This document shows, in pieces, positions 1-8,045 of a stretch of DNA of 64,000 bases. The position numbers and the translations under genes were made by a program. The notes beneath the pieces were generated by a model. That model saw nothing but the letters and a program-made list of their open reading frames with translations. It had not been told where the DNA came from and ran no database searches. The stretch covers positions 1 through 64,000 of the forward strand of contig CALUNA010000007.1 of the NCBI GenBank assembly GCA_944321895.1, read 5' to 3'. Source of the DNA: an uncultured Bacteroidales bacterium (GTDB lineage: Bacteria; Bacteroidota; Bacteroidia; Bacteroidales; Paludibacteraceae). The first letter of the stretch is position 1; each line of letters starts with the position of its first letter.

Positions 1-154
1 AAAATTGGATATAGACCAACACCTTAACAAAGACCCAAACGATTACATGATAGTGGCACAAGCCATTTCCGACAAAATACCACTCATCAGTGCCGACAGG
101 GATTTCACCCGATTCACTGATAGTGGACTGCAATTTATATTCAACCGACGTTGA
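1..154 (+). CDS. PIN-domain toxin (VapC-like), C-terminal fragment cut by window edge
   Basis: About 50 C-terminal codons, open at the left edge in frame 2, ending in TGA. The visible residues contain KDPNDYMIVAQA, then PLISADRDF and a GLQFIFN ending. This is the usual end of Bacteroidales PIN-domain ribonucleases: an acidic residue in DPND, a hydrophobic strand, then a second acidic patch in SADRDF. Members of the family are normally toxins of type II toxin-antitoxin pairs that cleave RNA, so an antitoxin gene is expected just left of the window; that is inference. A hairpin terminator follows within 5 bp, so this is the last gene of its transcript. It sits at the cargo position of integrative element A. 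In element B a different PIN toxin sits at the same position, before an almost identical terminator. Confidence 0.7.
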   Translation, partial: KLDIDQHLNKDPNDYMIVAQAISDKIPLISADRDFTRFTDSGLQFIFNRR

Positions 155-158
155 CCAA

Positions 159-188
159 GGCTCACCCACCCGTGAGCCTTTCCTTTTC
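159..188 (+). terminator. Terminator after the PIN toxin gene (element A)
   Basis: The arms GGCTCAC (159-165) and GTGAGCC (172-178) form a 7-bp stem, followed by a T-rich tract. A near-identical hairpin on the minus strand at 57241-57269 closes the PIN toxin of element B, so it belongs to the shared element backbone. Confidence 0.75.
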
Positions 189-292
189 CCGCAAAAAACA
201 TGTTCTGCAACACATTTCCGCCCCTCACCCTTGCACGTTCCAAAAACTTTTCTCATCTTTGCCCCGTCAAACAAATTATTCAAGAGGCGCAC

Positions 293-441
293 AAGCCGCC
301 GTCGTGTAACGGCTTTTTTTGTGCCCATACATAACATATAGTAAAACCTTATTATAAAGATAAGGCGTGCACGGACTGCCGGATTGGGAAACCACCGGGA
401 ACACCTCTTGAAGTTGTTTGACACCCGTCGCACGCCTTTTT
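293..441 (+). ncRNA. Conserved two-hairpin leader RNA of element A
   Basis: Two hairpins, each followed by T residues, precede the 67-residue gene. The first pairs AAGCCG (293-298) with CGGCTT (310-315). The second is long-range, GGCGTGC (364-370) with GCACGCC (430-436), followed by TTTTT, and ends about 27 bases before the ATG at 468. Element B has the same arrangement at 57135-56997. There the second stem is GGCATGC with GCGTGCC: one G-C pair has become A-T and one T-A has become T-G, so pairing is kept while sequence changes. The interior also shares a GGGAACACCT...TTTGACACCCGT block. It could be an attenuator, a regulatory leader or a separate small RNA; the function is unknown. Confidence 0.5.
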
Positions 442-467
442 CTTGTAACGTCAAAAACTTCAAGATT

Positions 468-671
468 ATGGAAACTTCAAGAATCCAAACCCGCAGCGGG
501 CGCTTCAACCCCGAACAGCTCGCCCGCAAGTTCGAGCAGCTCGCACAGCAAATCCGCCAGGCCTCCACGCTGGTCGGCACAGTAGAAACAACACCTTACG
601 GCAGCATGCTCTCATGCTCCAACGGGAGCACCGCCCTTACGCTGTCGGTGCAGAAAGGAGGTGAGCTATGA
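468..671 (+). CDS. Conserved small protein of the tRNA-island family (67 aa)
   Basis: Not a family I can name. The 67-residue product starts METSRIQTRSGRF, has a central EQLARKFEQLAQQIRQ stretch with an internal near-repeat of about 7 residues (likely helical), and a conserved second half with GTVETTPYGSMLSCSNGST. The ATG at 468 is preferred to an in-frame codon at 384, because the region upstream of 468 is the paired leader and the element B copy also begins at this methionine. The element B homologue (56787-56969) lacks one copy of the 7-residue repeat but is otherwise closely similar, so the frame is under protein-level constraint. Its stop overlaps the next start (ATGA), indicating translational coupling to the 87-residue gene. 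Confidence 0.7.
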   Translation: METSRIQTRSGRFNPEQLARKFEQLAQQIRQASTLVGTVETTPYGSMLSCSNGSTALTLSVQKGGEL

Positions 672-931
672 AAACGAACGTATCATTCGACAAGATGCAG
701 ACGCTCGCCAACCTGCTCGACACTGGCATTGACCTGAAAGACTCCACCATCAACGGACACATCAACGAACTTACCAAGTCGCTTGCCGACCTGGCCATCA
801 TACGCACCTACGACAGCATGGAAGATTTCCACAAGCTCATACAGGGCGTATCGGATTCCATCGCCTATGCGCTTATAGCGCTAAGGGAAATCCAGACCGA
901 ATACTTCCAGCTCGCAAAAGGCCAGCAATAG
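668..931 (+). CDS. Conserved small helical protein of the tRNA-island family (87 aa)
   Basis: An 87-residue product beginning MKTNVSFDKMQTLANLLD and ending FQLAKGQQ, predominantly alpha-helical by composition, with no signal peptide, membrane segment or metal motif. It overlaps the previous gene by 4 bases. Element B retains its first six codons at 56773-56790 and, about 4 kb away, its last eleven codons plus the terminator at 60656-60735. The gene is therefore a fixed part of the element backbone that has been broken in B. Position next to the integrase module makes a role in excision, copy control or regulation possible, but nothing in the sequence demonstrates it. Confidence 0.7.
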   Translation: MKTNVSFDKMQTLANLLDTGIDLKDSTINGHINELTKSLADLAIIRTYDSMEDFHKLIQGVSDSIAYALIALREIQTEYFQLAKGQQ

Positions 932-938
932 GCCAACC

Positions 939-976
939 AACTCCCGCACTCCACTCCCGGAGCTGCGGGAGTTTTT
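939..976. terminator. Conserved terminator between converging genes of element A
   Basis: CTCCCGCA (941-948) pairs with TGCGGGAG (964-971), with a smaller inner stem, and is followed by TTTTT on the plus strand. The 38 bases are identical, inverted, at 60656-60693 in element B. It separates the 87-residue gene from the convergent gene that ends at 976. Confidence 0.8.
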
Positions 977-1545
977 CATCGCATGGCGAACATTTCTTCA
1001 TGCTCCCGGGTGATGCCGTGCTTCTTCCAGAAGAAGCGTTTCACGCGCAGCATGTTGAGCACGTCTTCCATGTTGTAGAGCAAGGCGCGTGCACGCTTGC
1101 GGGGGTCGCGCCAGTCACGGTGCAGCGTCCAAATGTTGCTTTTGTATTCCATTGTCTGCCGGACTATGCCGGCTTTCTTTTCGAACGCCGCCAACTTGTA
1201 GCTCCTCGCGCAGGGCTCGATGTAGTGCATCACCTTCAAGAGGTTCACGCACCGGATGCGCCCGCGGATGGACAACCCGAAGCATTTCTCCAGCATGCCG
1301 ATGTCGGGACCCCAAAAATAAATGGTTTCCACATTACGGAGCAGCTTCCTCACGTTGCCAGCATTCAAGGCAGCCCCATAGAGCTGCCCATGGTGCCGCA
1401 AGTCATACGCATACCCCAGCAAGTACATTTTTTGCGAAATGAACCATTCCGCGTCAATGTACAATTCCAATTTTTTCCGTACATTTGTAGGGCAATTCAA
1501 CGGTACGGACAATGCCCTGTCGATTGATTTCTTGTCTGTTTTCAT
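976..1545 (-). CDS. Uncharacterised protein, 189 aa, in element A
   Basis: I do not recognise a family. The protein is basic, rich in Arg, Lys, Tyr and Trp, with no signal peptide or obvious membrane segment. Notable pieces are FWGPDIGMLEKCFGLSIRGR near residue 80-98 and a C-terminal segment with HRDWRDPRKRARALLYNM. The ATG at 1545 is followed by a continuous frame to 976, whose stop abuts the shared terminator. It is transcribed in the same direction as the integrase, upstream of which the TTGTAACC repeat region lies. Element B has no copy at the equivalent place, so it may be a cargo gene rather than backbone. The basic character would fit nucleic-acid binding, but this is only a guess. Confidence 0.55.
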   Translation of the reverse strand: MKTDKKSIDRALSVPLNCPTNVRKKLELYIDAEWFISQKMYLLGYAYDLRHHGQLYGAALNAGNVRKLLRNVETIYFWGPDIGMLEKCFGLSIRGRIRCVNLLKVMHYIEPCARSYKLAAFEKKAGIVRQTMEYKSNIWTLHRDWRDPRKRARALLYNMEDVLNMLRVKRFFWKKHGITREHEEMFAMR

Positions 1546-1590
1546 GTTTGACTGTTAATGAGAAGTTAAAAAAATAGGGTATTTCCAGGT

Positions 1591-1694
1591 TTGTAACCTG
1601 CACGATTTTTTTTGAAACCGACTTGTAACCGACTATATTACTTTGGTTTTGAATGGTTTACGTAATACTTGGTTGCAAGGTTACACGGTTACAA
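1591..1694. repeat. Paired TTGTAACC / GGTTACAA motif array, element A
   Basis: TTGTAACC occurs directly at 1591-1598 and 1623-1630. Its inverse occurs as GGTTACAC at 1679-1686 and GGTTACAA at 1687-1694. The same arrangement (two direct, then two inverted copies) is present in element B at 60462-60546 in otherwise dissimilar AT-rich DNA. Such paired sites suggest binding by an element-encoded protein (integrase arm, excisionase or repressor); which one is unknown. The array lies between the unknown gene's start and the integrase's end. Confidence 0.6.
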
Positions 1695-1767
1695 AAAAAT
1701 CCGGCGTTTTATCTTCTTCGTTATTGCTTTTGTAGGCGGTGATTTGTTGGCACCGCCTTTTCTTTGA

Positions 1768-2934
1768 TTAAAATTCGGGCGCATTTTCGAATATCTTCCG
1801 GGTCAGTTCAGGATCGGCGTGGTTGGCATACCTGGTAGTCATTGACAAATCGTGATGGTCGGCATGTTGCATGACTGTTAGCGGGTCAATGCCTGCTTTC
1901 AGCAAATTGTTGATACCCGTATCGCGCAAGCTGTAAAGTTGCATTTCCTGTGGTAAGTTCATTTTGTTTCTAAGTTTTTCCCAGTCCTGAGTAAACCGTG
2001 CGTGCCCACATTGTTTTTTGCCTGGAAGCAAATCGGATGAAAACAAATAAAAATCGGGTGGAAATTTTTCTATCCCTACCTCTTTCAGTTCTCGAATTAT
2101 ATCTGCCGTAATGGTCGCATGTCGTTCGTGGTGGTTTTTGGCATTATCGGCAGGAATCACGATGTATTTTCCCTCGATTGAAATATGTTTCAGTTGTATG
2201 GCTCTGATTTCTTTTGGCCTGATCAGTGAAGTGAAAACCAATTTACAGACCGTAAAGAATGGAGGATTATTTTCCAAAAGATATTGTGCAATGCGTTCAC
2301 GCGTTTCATGTGGTATGAGTATGCGTTTCTTGGGCGGTTCCCGTTTGGTTTTGATATTTTCAAAAGGGTTTTCCTTGACGTAGCATTTCTGCACGGCCCA
2401 TGCAAAAAGCGCACGACCCATTTTCAGTTGGTTGTTCCATGCGCGCGCTCCCACTTTGCGCTCATTGTAGAAATAATCCAGATAACGGATTGCCAATACC
2501 TTATTGAAAAGCGACGCATAAATCTGGGGAACGTTCTTGTCGCACCACTGTCCGAACAAGCGGCAAAAGGATTCATAGCTCCGCATGGTATTGGTGCGCA
2601 GCTCCCTTTTCTTTTCATTTACATACTCCTGCATTACAACGCCCAACGGCGTGTAGAGCCTTACATTTTCTTCTTGGAAAAAAGGCGACCAGCCGCCCGC
2701 CAGCTTCGCATTGATCGTGCAAATCATTCCATTGGCAAATGCTTTAAAATCTGACAGCCTGGTAAACCTGTTACGAATGCGGTTCAACTTAATTTGTTTG
2801 CGTACAAACTCCTGCATCTGCGGATGCAGCGCATAGTATTCGATAAGCCACCCTACCCCCGTGCGTTTCAAAATTGCCGGAGAATAGCTGTTCAGTCGGA
2901 AAGTCTGTAAATTGGGAAGTTGGCTTTTGGACAT
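1768..2934 (-). CDS. Tyrosine-type site-specific integrase of element A
   Basis: A 388-residue protein with the layout of Bacteroidota phage/ICE integrases: an N-terminal region, a SAM-like DNA-binding core (about residues 100-190, with MRSYESFCRLFGQW) and a C-terminal catalytic domain. The catalytic domain shows the first Arg in LIRPKEIRAIQL, the YSLRDTGINNLL box (first His of HxxR replaced, as often in this subfamily) and HHDLSMTTRYA with the nucleophile Tyr. The ATG at 2934 lies about 110 bp from the 3' end of tRNA-Arg on the same strand, the standard arrangement for an integrase next to its attachment site. The first codons and upstream DNA are duplicated beside tRNA-Lys at 56600-56772. 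It appears intact and could be functional. Confidence 0.9.
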   Translation of the reverse strand: MSKSQLPNLQTFRLNSYSPAILKRTGVGWLIEYYALHPQMQEFVRKQIKLNRIRNRFTRLSDFKAFANGMICTINAKLAGGWSPFFQEENVRLYTPLGVVMQEYVNEKKRELRTNTMRSYESFCRLFGQWCDKNVPQIYASLFNKVLAIRYLDYFYNERKVGARAWNNQLKMGRALFAWAVQKCYVKENPFENIKTKREPPKKRILIPHETRERIAQYLLENNPPFFTVCKLVFTSLIRPKEIRAIQLKHISIEGKYIVIPADNAKNHHERHATITADIIRELKEVGIEKFPPDFYLFSSDLLPGKKQCGHARFTQDWEKLRNKMNLPQEMQLYSLRDTGINNLLKAGIDPLTVMQHADHHDLSMTTRYANHADPELTRKIFENAPEF

Positions 2935-2991
2935 TTTTTTTTAGACATTACCGGCCATTCATCCGACAATGCCTAAAAAAATGATGCGATC

Positions 2992-3018
2992 TTGATGCGT
3001 TTTTTTTACGCGCATCAA
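2992..3018. repeat. Inverted repeat between integrase start and tRNA-Arg
   Basis: TTGATGCG (2992-2999) and CGCATCAA (3011-3018) form an 8-bp perfect inverted repeat in the roughly 110-bp DNA between tRNA-Arg and the integrase ATG. It is kept at 56626-56652 beside tRNA-Lys. It could be an integrase or operator binding site, or a hairpin. Confidence 0.6.
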
Positions 3019-3044
3019 TCTAAACCATTGATTATAAACACTTG

Positions 3045-3118
<74 letters not shown>

Positions 3119-3414
3119 AGACCATGCCTGAAAAGCGGTGCAAAAATACGCTTTTTGAAAAAACTACGCAAACTTTTTCTGCAAATCCTGCTGAAACGTG
3201 CCGGCTGATCCGCCAAACCGGCATATCAGCCAACTATTCCGAAAACACAAAATCTAATTTTATTTGAACCTGTCATACCAAACTCAAAATGGCGTTAATC
3301 AGCAAAACCGAAATGTTAAAATCGGGCAAATCAAGTCTGATTTTAACACTTTCGGCATACGCTTTGAATAGTCCCCCGACAGTCAAAAAACATATTCTCA
3401 AATATACAACAGAT

Positions 3415-4902
3415 ATGAAAACGAATTATTTAAAAACCCTTGGACTTGTAGTCCTTGTAGCGGGCATAAGCGCAGGTACAACCTTGCTCACACAACGTTA
3501 CACACAAAACCAGCAAACCGTGCAAACCACCATCAGTGATACAACCGGCATTCCGGCCGGATACGTCAAATTCGCATCCATCACGCCGGCCGGCGACACA
3601 GACTTCACTGTTGCTGCAGAATTGTCAGTAAATGCCGTGGTGCACATCAAAACCAAATATCCCGCACAAAAACAATATTATTCCGGCGACCCGTTCTTTG
3701 AATGGTTTTTCGGACGGCCACAATACGAGGAACGCGAGGTTCCACAACAACAAGGCTCCGGTTCCGGTGTCATTATTTCACAAGATGGCTACATCGTTAC
3801 AAACAACCACGTGATTGAAAACTCGAACGACATCGAGGTCGTGCTGAACGACAAACGCAGTTTCAAGGCGGAATTGGTCGGGACTGACCCCAATACGGAC
3901 ATTGCCTTGCTGAAAATCGATGCGACAGGATTGCCGGTCATAGTATTTGGAAACTCTGACAACCTGAAAGTCGGCGAATGGGTATTGGCCGTCGGCAACC
4001 CGTTCAACCTGACTTCCACCGTAACCGCAGGTATTGTGTCGGCCAAAGCACGTAACATCAACATCATAAATGCAGAAATGAGCATAGAATCCTTTATCCA
4101 GACCGATGCGGCCGTCAATCCCGGCAATAGCGGCGGTGCGCTGGTCAATACGCGCGGCGAATTGGTGGGGATAAACACAGCAATTGCCTCACGTACGGGT
4201 TCATACAGTGGTTATTCGTTTGCCGTGCCGACAAGCATCGTGCAAAAAGTCGTGGCCGACATCAAACAATACGGAACCGTACAACGTGCCGTACTGGGCG
4301 TGCAGATACAGAATATCACTGACGAATTGGCCAAAGAGAAAAATCTGGCAACTCTGGACGGTGTTTATGTGAACGACGTAGTTGAAATGAGTTCCGCAGC
4401 CGTAGCCGGCATAAAAAAAGGCGACATTATCACAAAGATAAACAGCACGCCTGTAAAATCGGCCTCCGAGCTGCAAGAACAAATCGGACGGTACAGACCC
4501 GGTGACAAAGTGCAAGTAGAACTGATACGCGACAAAAAGACACAAACCCTGGAAGCCATCCTGAAAAACAGACAAGGCACAACAGAAGTAGTCAAAGGCA
4601 ACAGTGACATTGACGTGCTCGGCGTAAAATTCGGAGAAATCAGCGAAAAGACCAGACGCTCCCTGGGCATTTCATACGGCCTGCAAGTCAAGGAACTGCA
4701 AAAAGGGAAGATGCAAACTGCCGGTGTAAAACAAAACTTCATTATTCTGAAAGTAAACAATATGCCCATACGCTCGGAAAAAGACATGGAATCCGTTTTC
4801 AATGCAGCACAGCAAAACAGCGAACGGGAAAAAGTCTTGTTCATTGCCGGAGTATATCCAAACGGACAAGTTGCCTATTACGCTGTTAATTTGTCCGAAT
4901 AA
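3415..4902 (+). CDS. htrA: Periplasmic serine endoprotease Do/HtrA (DegP/DegQ family)
   Basis: A 495-residue protease/chaperone for misfolded envelope proteins. From the ATG at 3415 there is a short basic N-terminus and a hydrophobic segment (residues 8-26, signal anchor or signal peptide). The trypsin-like domain carries the triad His132 (NNHVIEN), Asp162 (NTDIALLKI) and Ser239 (NPGNSGGAL). Two PDZ domains follow at about residues 265-355 and 395-490. The frame extends upstream to 3289, but the extra 42 residues have no signal character, so the start at 3415 is chosen. The gene stands alone between tRNA-Arg and rpoD. The 3119-3414 stretch before it holds no other gene. Length and architecture are normal for Bacteroidales HtrA. 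Confidence 0.93.
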   Translation: MKTNYLKTLGLVVLVAGISAGTTLLTQRYTQNQQTVQTTISDTTGIPAGYVKFASITPAGDTDFTVAAELSVNAVVHIKTKYPAQKQYYSGDPFFEWFFGRPQYEEREVPQQQGSGSGVIISQDGYIVTNNHVIENSNDIEVVLNDKRSFKAELVGTDPNTDIALLKIDATGLPVIVFGNSDNLKVGEWVLAVGNPFNLTSTVTAGIVSAKARNINIINAEMSIESFIQTDAAVNPGNSGGALVNTRGELVGINTAIASRTGSYSGYSFAVPTSIVQKVVADIKQYGTVQRAVLGVQIQNITDELAKEKNLATLDGVYVNDVVEMSSAAVAGIKKGDIITKINSTPVKSASELQEQIGRYRPGDKVQVELIRDKKTQTLEAILKNRQGTTEVVKGNSDIDVLGVKFGEISEKTRRSLGISYGLQVKELQKGKMQTAGVKQNFIILKVNNMPIRSEKDMESVFNAAQQNSEREKVLFIAGVYPNGQVAYYAVNLSE

Positions 4903-5016
4903 TACTTGAATAAACTTATTTTCAACTTTCCGGAGAACTTTTCTGCCTGTTTGTTTGTTATATGGCAAATATTCTCCGGAATAGTTTTGTATAGTTTTTT
5001 AAGGTAGATTTTTCAT

Positions 5017-5047
5017 TTTGACAAACGAAAAAAAACAGCTACTTTTG
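5017..5047 (+). promoter_or_regulatory. Promoter of the primary sigma factor gene
   Basis: TTTG (5017-5020), 19 bp, then TACTTTTG (5040-5047): a full match to the Bacteroidales -33/-7 consensus (TTTG, TAnnTTTG). It lies 22 bp before the rpoD ATG, giving a very short leader. Confidence 0.85.
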
Positions 5048-5069
5048 CAGCCCCAAAAATCAGATTGTA

Positions 5070-5930
5070 ATGAGACAGCTAAAAATCACAAAATCAATCA
5101 CAAACAGAGAAAGTGCATCCCTTGACAAGTATTTGCAGGAAATTGGACGTGAAGAACTGATAACCGTAGAGGAAGAGGTCGAGCTTGCGCAACGTATCCG
5201 CAACGGTGACCGCGCAGCCCTGGAAAAACTGACACGCGCCAACTTGCGTTTCGTCGTTTCCGTGGCCAAGCAATACCAGAACCAGGGGTTGAGCCTTCCA
5301 GACTTGATTAATGAAGGTAATCTGGGACTGATCAAGGCAGCCGAGAAATTTGATGAAACCCGTGGATTCAAATTTATCTCGTATGCCGTGTGGTGGATAC
5401 GGCAATCTATCCTGCAGGCCTTGGCCGAACAATCGCGTATCGTACGCTTGCCGCTAAATCAGGTCGGGTCACTGAACAAAATCAACAAAGCTTTCTCCAA
5501 ATTCGAACAGGAAAACGAACGCAAACCTTCCGCCGAAGAACTGGCCGAAGAGTTGGACATCCCGGTCGATAAAATTGCAGACACCCTGAAAATGTCGGGA
5601 CGCCACATATCAGTAGATGCACCGTTCGTGGAAGGCGAAGACAACTGTCTGATAGATGTAATGGTCAACGAAGATGCTCCGAATGCCGACCGAGGACTAA
5701 TCAACGAATCACTTGCAAAAGAAATAGATCGCGCATTAAGCACCCTGTCAGAACGTGAAAGCGACATCGTAAAGAAATTCTTCGGATTGGGCGTGCCGGA
5801 AATGACACTCGAAGAAATCGGCGACGAATTCGGGCTGACACGTGAGCGTGTGCGCCAAATCAAGGAAAAAGCCATACGCAGATTGCGCAACAATTCGCGT
5901 TGCAAACTGCTGAAAAGCTATCTGGGATAA
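5070..5930 (+). CDS. rpoD: RNA polymerase primary sigma factor (sigma-70, Bacteroidota type)
   Basis: A 286-residue housekeeping sigma factor. It lacks the long N-terminal region 1.1 of proteobacterial RpoD, as is normal in Bacteroidota. Region 1.2 is near residues 15-45; region 2 (core binding and -10 recognition) carries [35 protein letters not shown] and the [10 protein letters not shown] signature; region 3 is in the middle; and region 4.2 carries the helix-turn-helix around [19 protein letters not shown] near the C-terminus. It directs core RNA polymerase to TTTG/TAnnTTTG promoters like the one in front of itself. It is monocistronic, with its own promoter and a strong terminator. Confidence 0.97.
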   Translation: MRQLKITKSITNRESASLDKYLQEIGREELITVEEEVELAQRIRNGDRAALEKLTRANLRFVVSVAKQYQNQGLSLPDLINEGNLGLIKAAEKFDETRGFKFISYAVWWIRQSILQALAEQSRIVRLPLNQVGSLNKINKAFSKFEQENERKPSAEELAEELDIPVDKIADTLKMSGRHISVDAPFVEGEDNCLIDVMVNEDAPNADRGLINESLAKEIDRALSTLSERESDIVKKFFGLGVPEMTLEEIGDEFGLTRERVRQIKEKAIRRLRNNSRCKLLKSYLG

Positions 5931-5951
5931 TCAGAACCAGACTACAATAAC

Positions 5952-5984
5952 AAAAAAAACGTGAAATATTTCACGTTTTTTTTT
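5952..5984 (+). terminator. rpoD terminator
   Basis: ACGTGAAA pairs with TTTCACGT, flanked by A and T runs (the last at least eight T residues). It lies between rpoD and the convergent lipoprotein gene and may serve both strands. Confidence 0.85.
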
Positions 5985-6003
5985 GTTATCCAACCGTCTG
6001 TGT

Positions 6004-6375
6004 TCAATCAGTATACTCGATAATCATCCCGGTAGCCGTGTAACGCACCTGCATGTAAAACACATAAAAACACATTATGTGCGACTTCACATTGATATTC
6101 ACAATTGTCTGTGAACCAGTCAGGTTAGCGTTCTTGAACATCTCGGCAACCGCATTTTCCCGAGCCGCCTTGGAGGACAAGCCACCAATACCCAAAACAT
6201 ACTGAGCCGTTGTCTCTCCCGAAACAGTTCCCAATATCCGGAAATTATTCTGGGACAACAACACTTGTGTTTGCGAAACATTATGGTTCATAACCGGATA
6301 ATACGATATGCCACAACCCACAAACAAAAACAAACAGAAAGCAACAAGTGCGAATTTTGCAAATTTCTTTTTCAT
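6004..6375 (-). CDS. Small lipoprotein, DUF6567-like
   Basis: A 123-residue protein with a lipoprotein signal peptide: basic MKKKFAKF, a hydrophobic core, then a lipobox ending LFVGC with the lipidated Cys at 21. The mature part contains QVLLSQNNFRILGTVSGET, a GIGGLSSKAARENAV segment and NANLTGSQTIVNINV. These resemble a small Bacteroidales lipoprotein family annotated DUF6567; I make that link from memory of the pattern. Likely anchored in the envelope, function unknown. It is transcribed alone, convergent with rpoD. Confidence 0.75.
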   Translation of the reverse strand: MKKKFAKFALVAFCLFLFVGCGISYYPVMNHNVSQTQVLLSQNNFRILGTVSGETTAQYVLGIGGLSSKAARENAVAEMFKNANLTGSQTIVNINVKSHIMCFYVFYMQVRYTATGMIIEYTD

Positions 6376-6661
6376 GTCTACTTAGATTTTAATTTTTGTT
6401 CCGCCAAAAATAGCACATATCTTTCAAGCAAACAAATAAAAACATCTAACAAATTTCCAGAATTTCCCACTTTGGCAAAAAAACTCGCGGTTATCTCCCG
6501 ACAACCGCAAGAACATCGCAGCGGACATCAACATAACAATTGAGCCACTACACTATTTATCCATAATTTTACAAAAAAGATTTCAGTTTTTATTGTTTTT
6601 TTTCAAAATTCCATCATGCTCTTGATGACTGATAAATTGGATTTATATATTAATTTCTTCT

Positions 6662-7258
6662 TTATTCCATGATGCCCCATGCAATAGGAATATTACGTAC
6701 TTGCATTGGTTCTACATCAGACATGTTACTACCTACATAATCGTTAGAATTTTGGATATAAAATTCTAACATCACTACTTCTAATTGGGCCAAGGAAGTT
6801 GGAACACTCGTAAACACGAACTGATATTGAACAGGGACACCAGCAACAAGATTTTTTGGATAACCATCTCCAGCCTCCTTGCCCTTATACTCATTCCCTT
6901 TGCTGTCATAAGCTTTTTCACCAGAATATTGTCCTAAATCACACCTACATCCATTCGATTTTGCCGTAACAGCAATTGTAAGAATGACGCTGCCAGTAGA
7001 AGGGTCGCCCACACAAGATTGAATGGAAAAATCAGCCAACTGCTTTGCTCTAATATCTACAGCAACAAATGTCTCATTACTCATATTAATGCCTGTCGTG
7101 CTTTCACCCACACGGCGCAAGAAATTGCCGAATTTTGATTCTTTCTTTTCCTTCTTTTCCTTCTTGGGTTTCCCTGCATCGTCAGTACCTGCATCATCCT
7201 GTGCAAAAACAGGTGCTAAAAATGCACAACTCAACATCACTAAAATAAGTTTCTTCAT
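6662..7258 (-). CDS. Secreted protein of unknown function (198 aa)
   Basis: The ATG at 7258 is preferred to an upstream in-frame codon at 7291, because it directly begins a clean signal peptide (MKKLILVMLSCAFLAPVFAQ, cleavage after VFAQ). The mature N-terminus is a highly charged Asp/Lys/Glu linker (residues about 21-45, repeated KKEKKEKKE). A roughly 140-residue domain follows with two Cys near CRCD and C-free beta-rich sequence such as GSVILTIAVTAKSNG. It is probably a periplasmic or surface beta-sandwich protein. It stands alone, and base composition is more AT-rich than the flanking housekeeping genes. No family recognised. Confidence 0.65.
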   Translation of the reverse strand: MKKLILVMLSCAFLAPVFAQDDAGTDDAGKPKKEKKEKKESKFGNFLRRVGESTTGINMSNETFVAVDIRAKQLADFSIQSCVGDPSTGSVILTIAVTAKSNGCRCDLGQYSGEKAYDSKGNEYKGKEAGDGYPKNLVAGVPVQYQFVFTSVPTSLAQLEVVMLEFYIQNSNDYVGSNMSDVEPMQVRNIPIAWGIME

Positions 7259-7439
7259 AAATATTTGATTTTTAATAATTATCCTACTCACTTAAAGGCT
7301 TTTCGGCATACTCCTATGATATTTTCACCACTAATAACAAGTTCTTTTGTTACAAAAGCAAAATTATAACATAATCGTTTAACAGACACTCTTTTAGTGT
7401 ATCTTATACATTGACACTTTTGTAGCCAAATAATTGACA

Positions 7440-7652
7440 TCAAGGCCTGTTTCTCAAGGATTCGGAAAAGTATTGGAAAAAATCATGGTTTAAAATCCGT
7501 GAAATACGGCTGAGCAACTCGGTGTCTATATATTCCTTGCTGAATATTTTATAAACATTGGCACGGCTGCACGACAATTTACGGGCAAACCACGTAACGC
7601 TCCGACCTTCCGCCTTCAACTGTTCCCGGATTAATTCTCCTATCGGTTTCAT
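7440..7652 (-). CDS. Small helix-turn-helix DNA-binding protein (70 aa)
   Basis: The ATG at 7652 (MKPIGELIREQLKAEG) is chosen over the TTG at 7658. The 70 residues fit a single HTH of XRE/lambda-repressor style: helix 1 IGELIREQLKAEG, helix 2 SVTWFARKLSC, turn, recognition helix SRANVYKIFSK, then TELLSRISRILNHDFFQYF. Similar mini-regulators are common in Bacteroidales. It is likely a transcription factor, perhaps autoregulatory. It is isolated between two regions without genes. Target unknown. Confidence 0.7.
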   Translation of the reverse strand: MKPIGELIREQLKAEGRSVTWFARKLSCSRANVYKIFSKEYIDTELLSRISRILNHDFFQYFSESLRNRP

Positions 7653-7725
7653 TGGCAAAAATTATTTCTTACCGTCCCGCATAAGAAATTTACAAACAAA
7701 AAGCGTGGGACTGCAATGCCATGTC

Positions 7726-7851
7726 TAATTTGGAAGGCCCTAGGAAAACCTGTACTTACAACATGGATATAGCAGCCCACGCACAACGCATGGGAAACCA
7801 CTATGCCATCTTCGTAAGTACTTTGAGGAATTTCCTAGGTTCTCCAAATTA
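7726..7851. repeat. Long imperfect inverted repeat in a gene-free stretch
   Basis: The stretch 7653-8045 has no convincing gene. The arm 7726-7759 (TAATTTGGA...CCTAGG...ACTTAC) is repeated inverted at 7814-7851 (GTAAGT...CCTAGG...TCCAAATTA), with a smaller CCCACGC/GCATGGG-like pairing in the centre. The whole could fold as one long hairpin. It may be the remnant of a small mobile element or a structured RNA. No transposase is nearby. Confidence 0.55.
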
Positions 7852-8045
7852 CAAGAATAGCATAACGCTCTTTTATATGTCCGGATTTGAGATTCCCTCA
7901 ATCCGCTGCAAAACTAATAAAAAAATAGCAACAACAACCGATACGGTATGCCCATACCGCAAAATTCAAAACCACATTACAAAATAGTTTCAGTAATCTG
8001 CCAAAAAAACGTATCTTCGCAGACAAATTGTAAAATGGACATTTT

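Noticed and set aside
1000-1527. Frame opposite the unknown 189-aa gene
   Set aside because: The minus-strand frame has ATG, ends exactly at the shared terminator and matches the element layout; the plus frame has neither.
7721-7987. 88-codon frame across the inverted repeat
   Set aside because: It runs through both arms of the hairpin and has no protein character.
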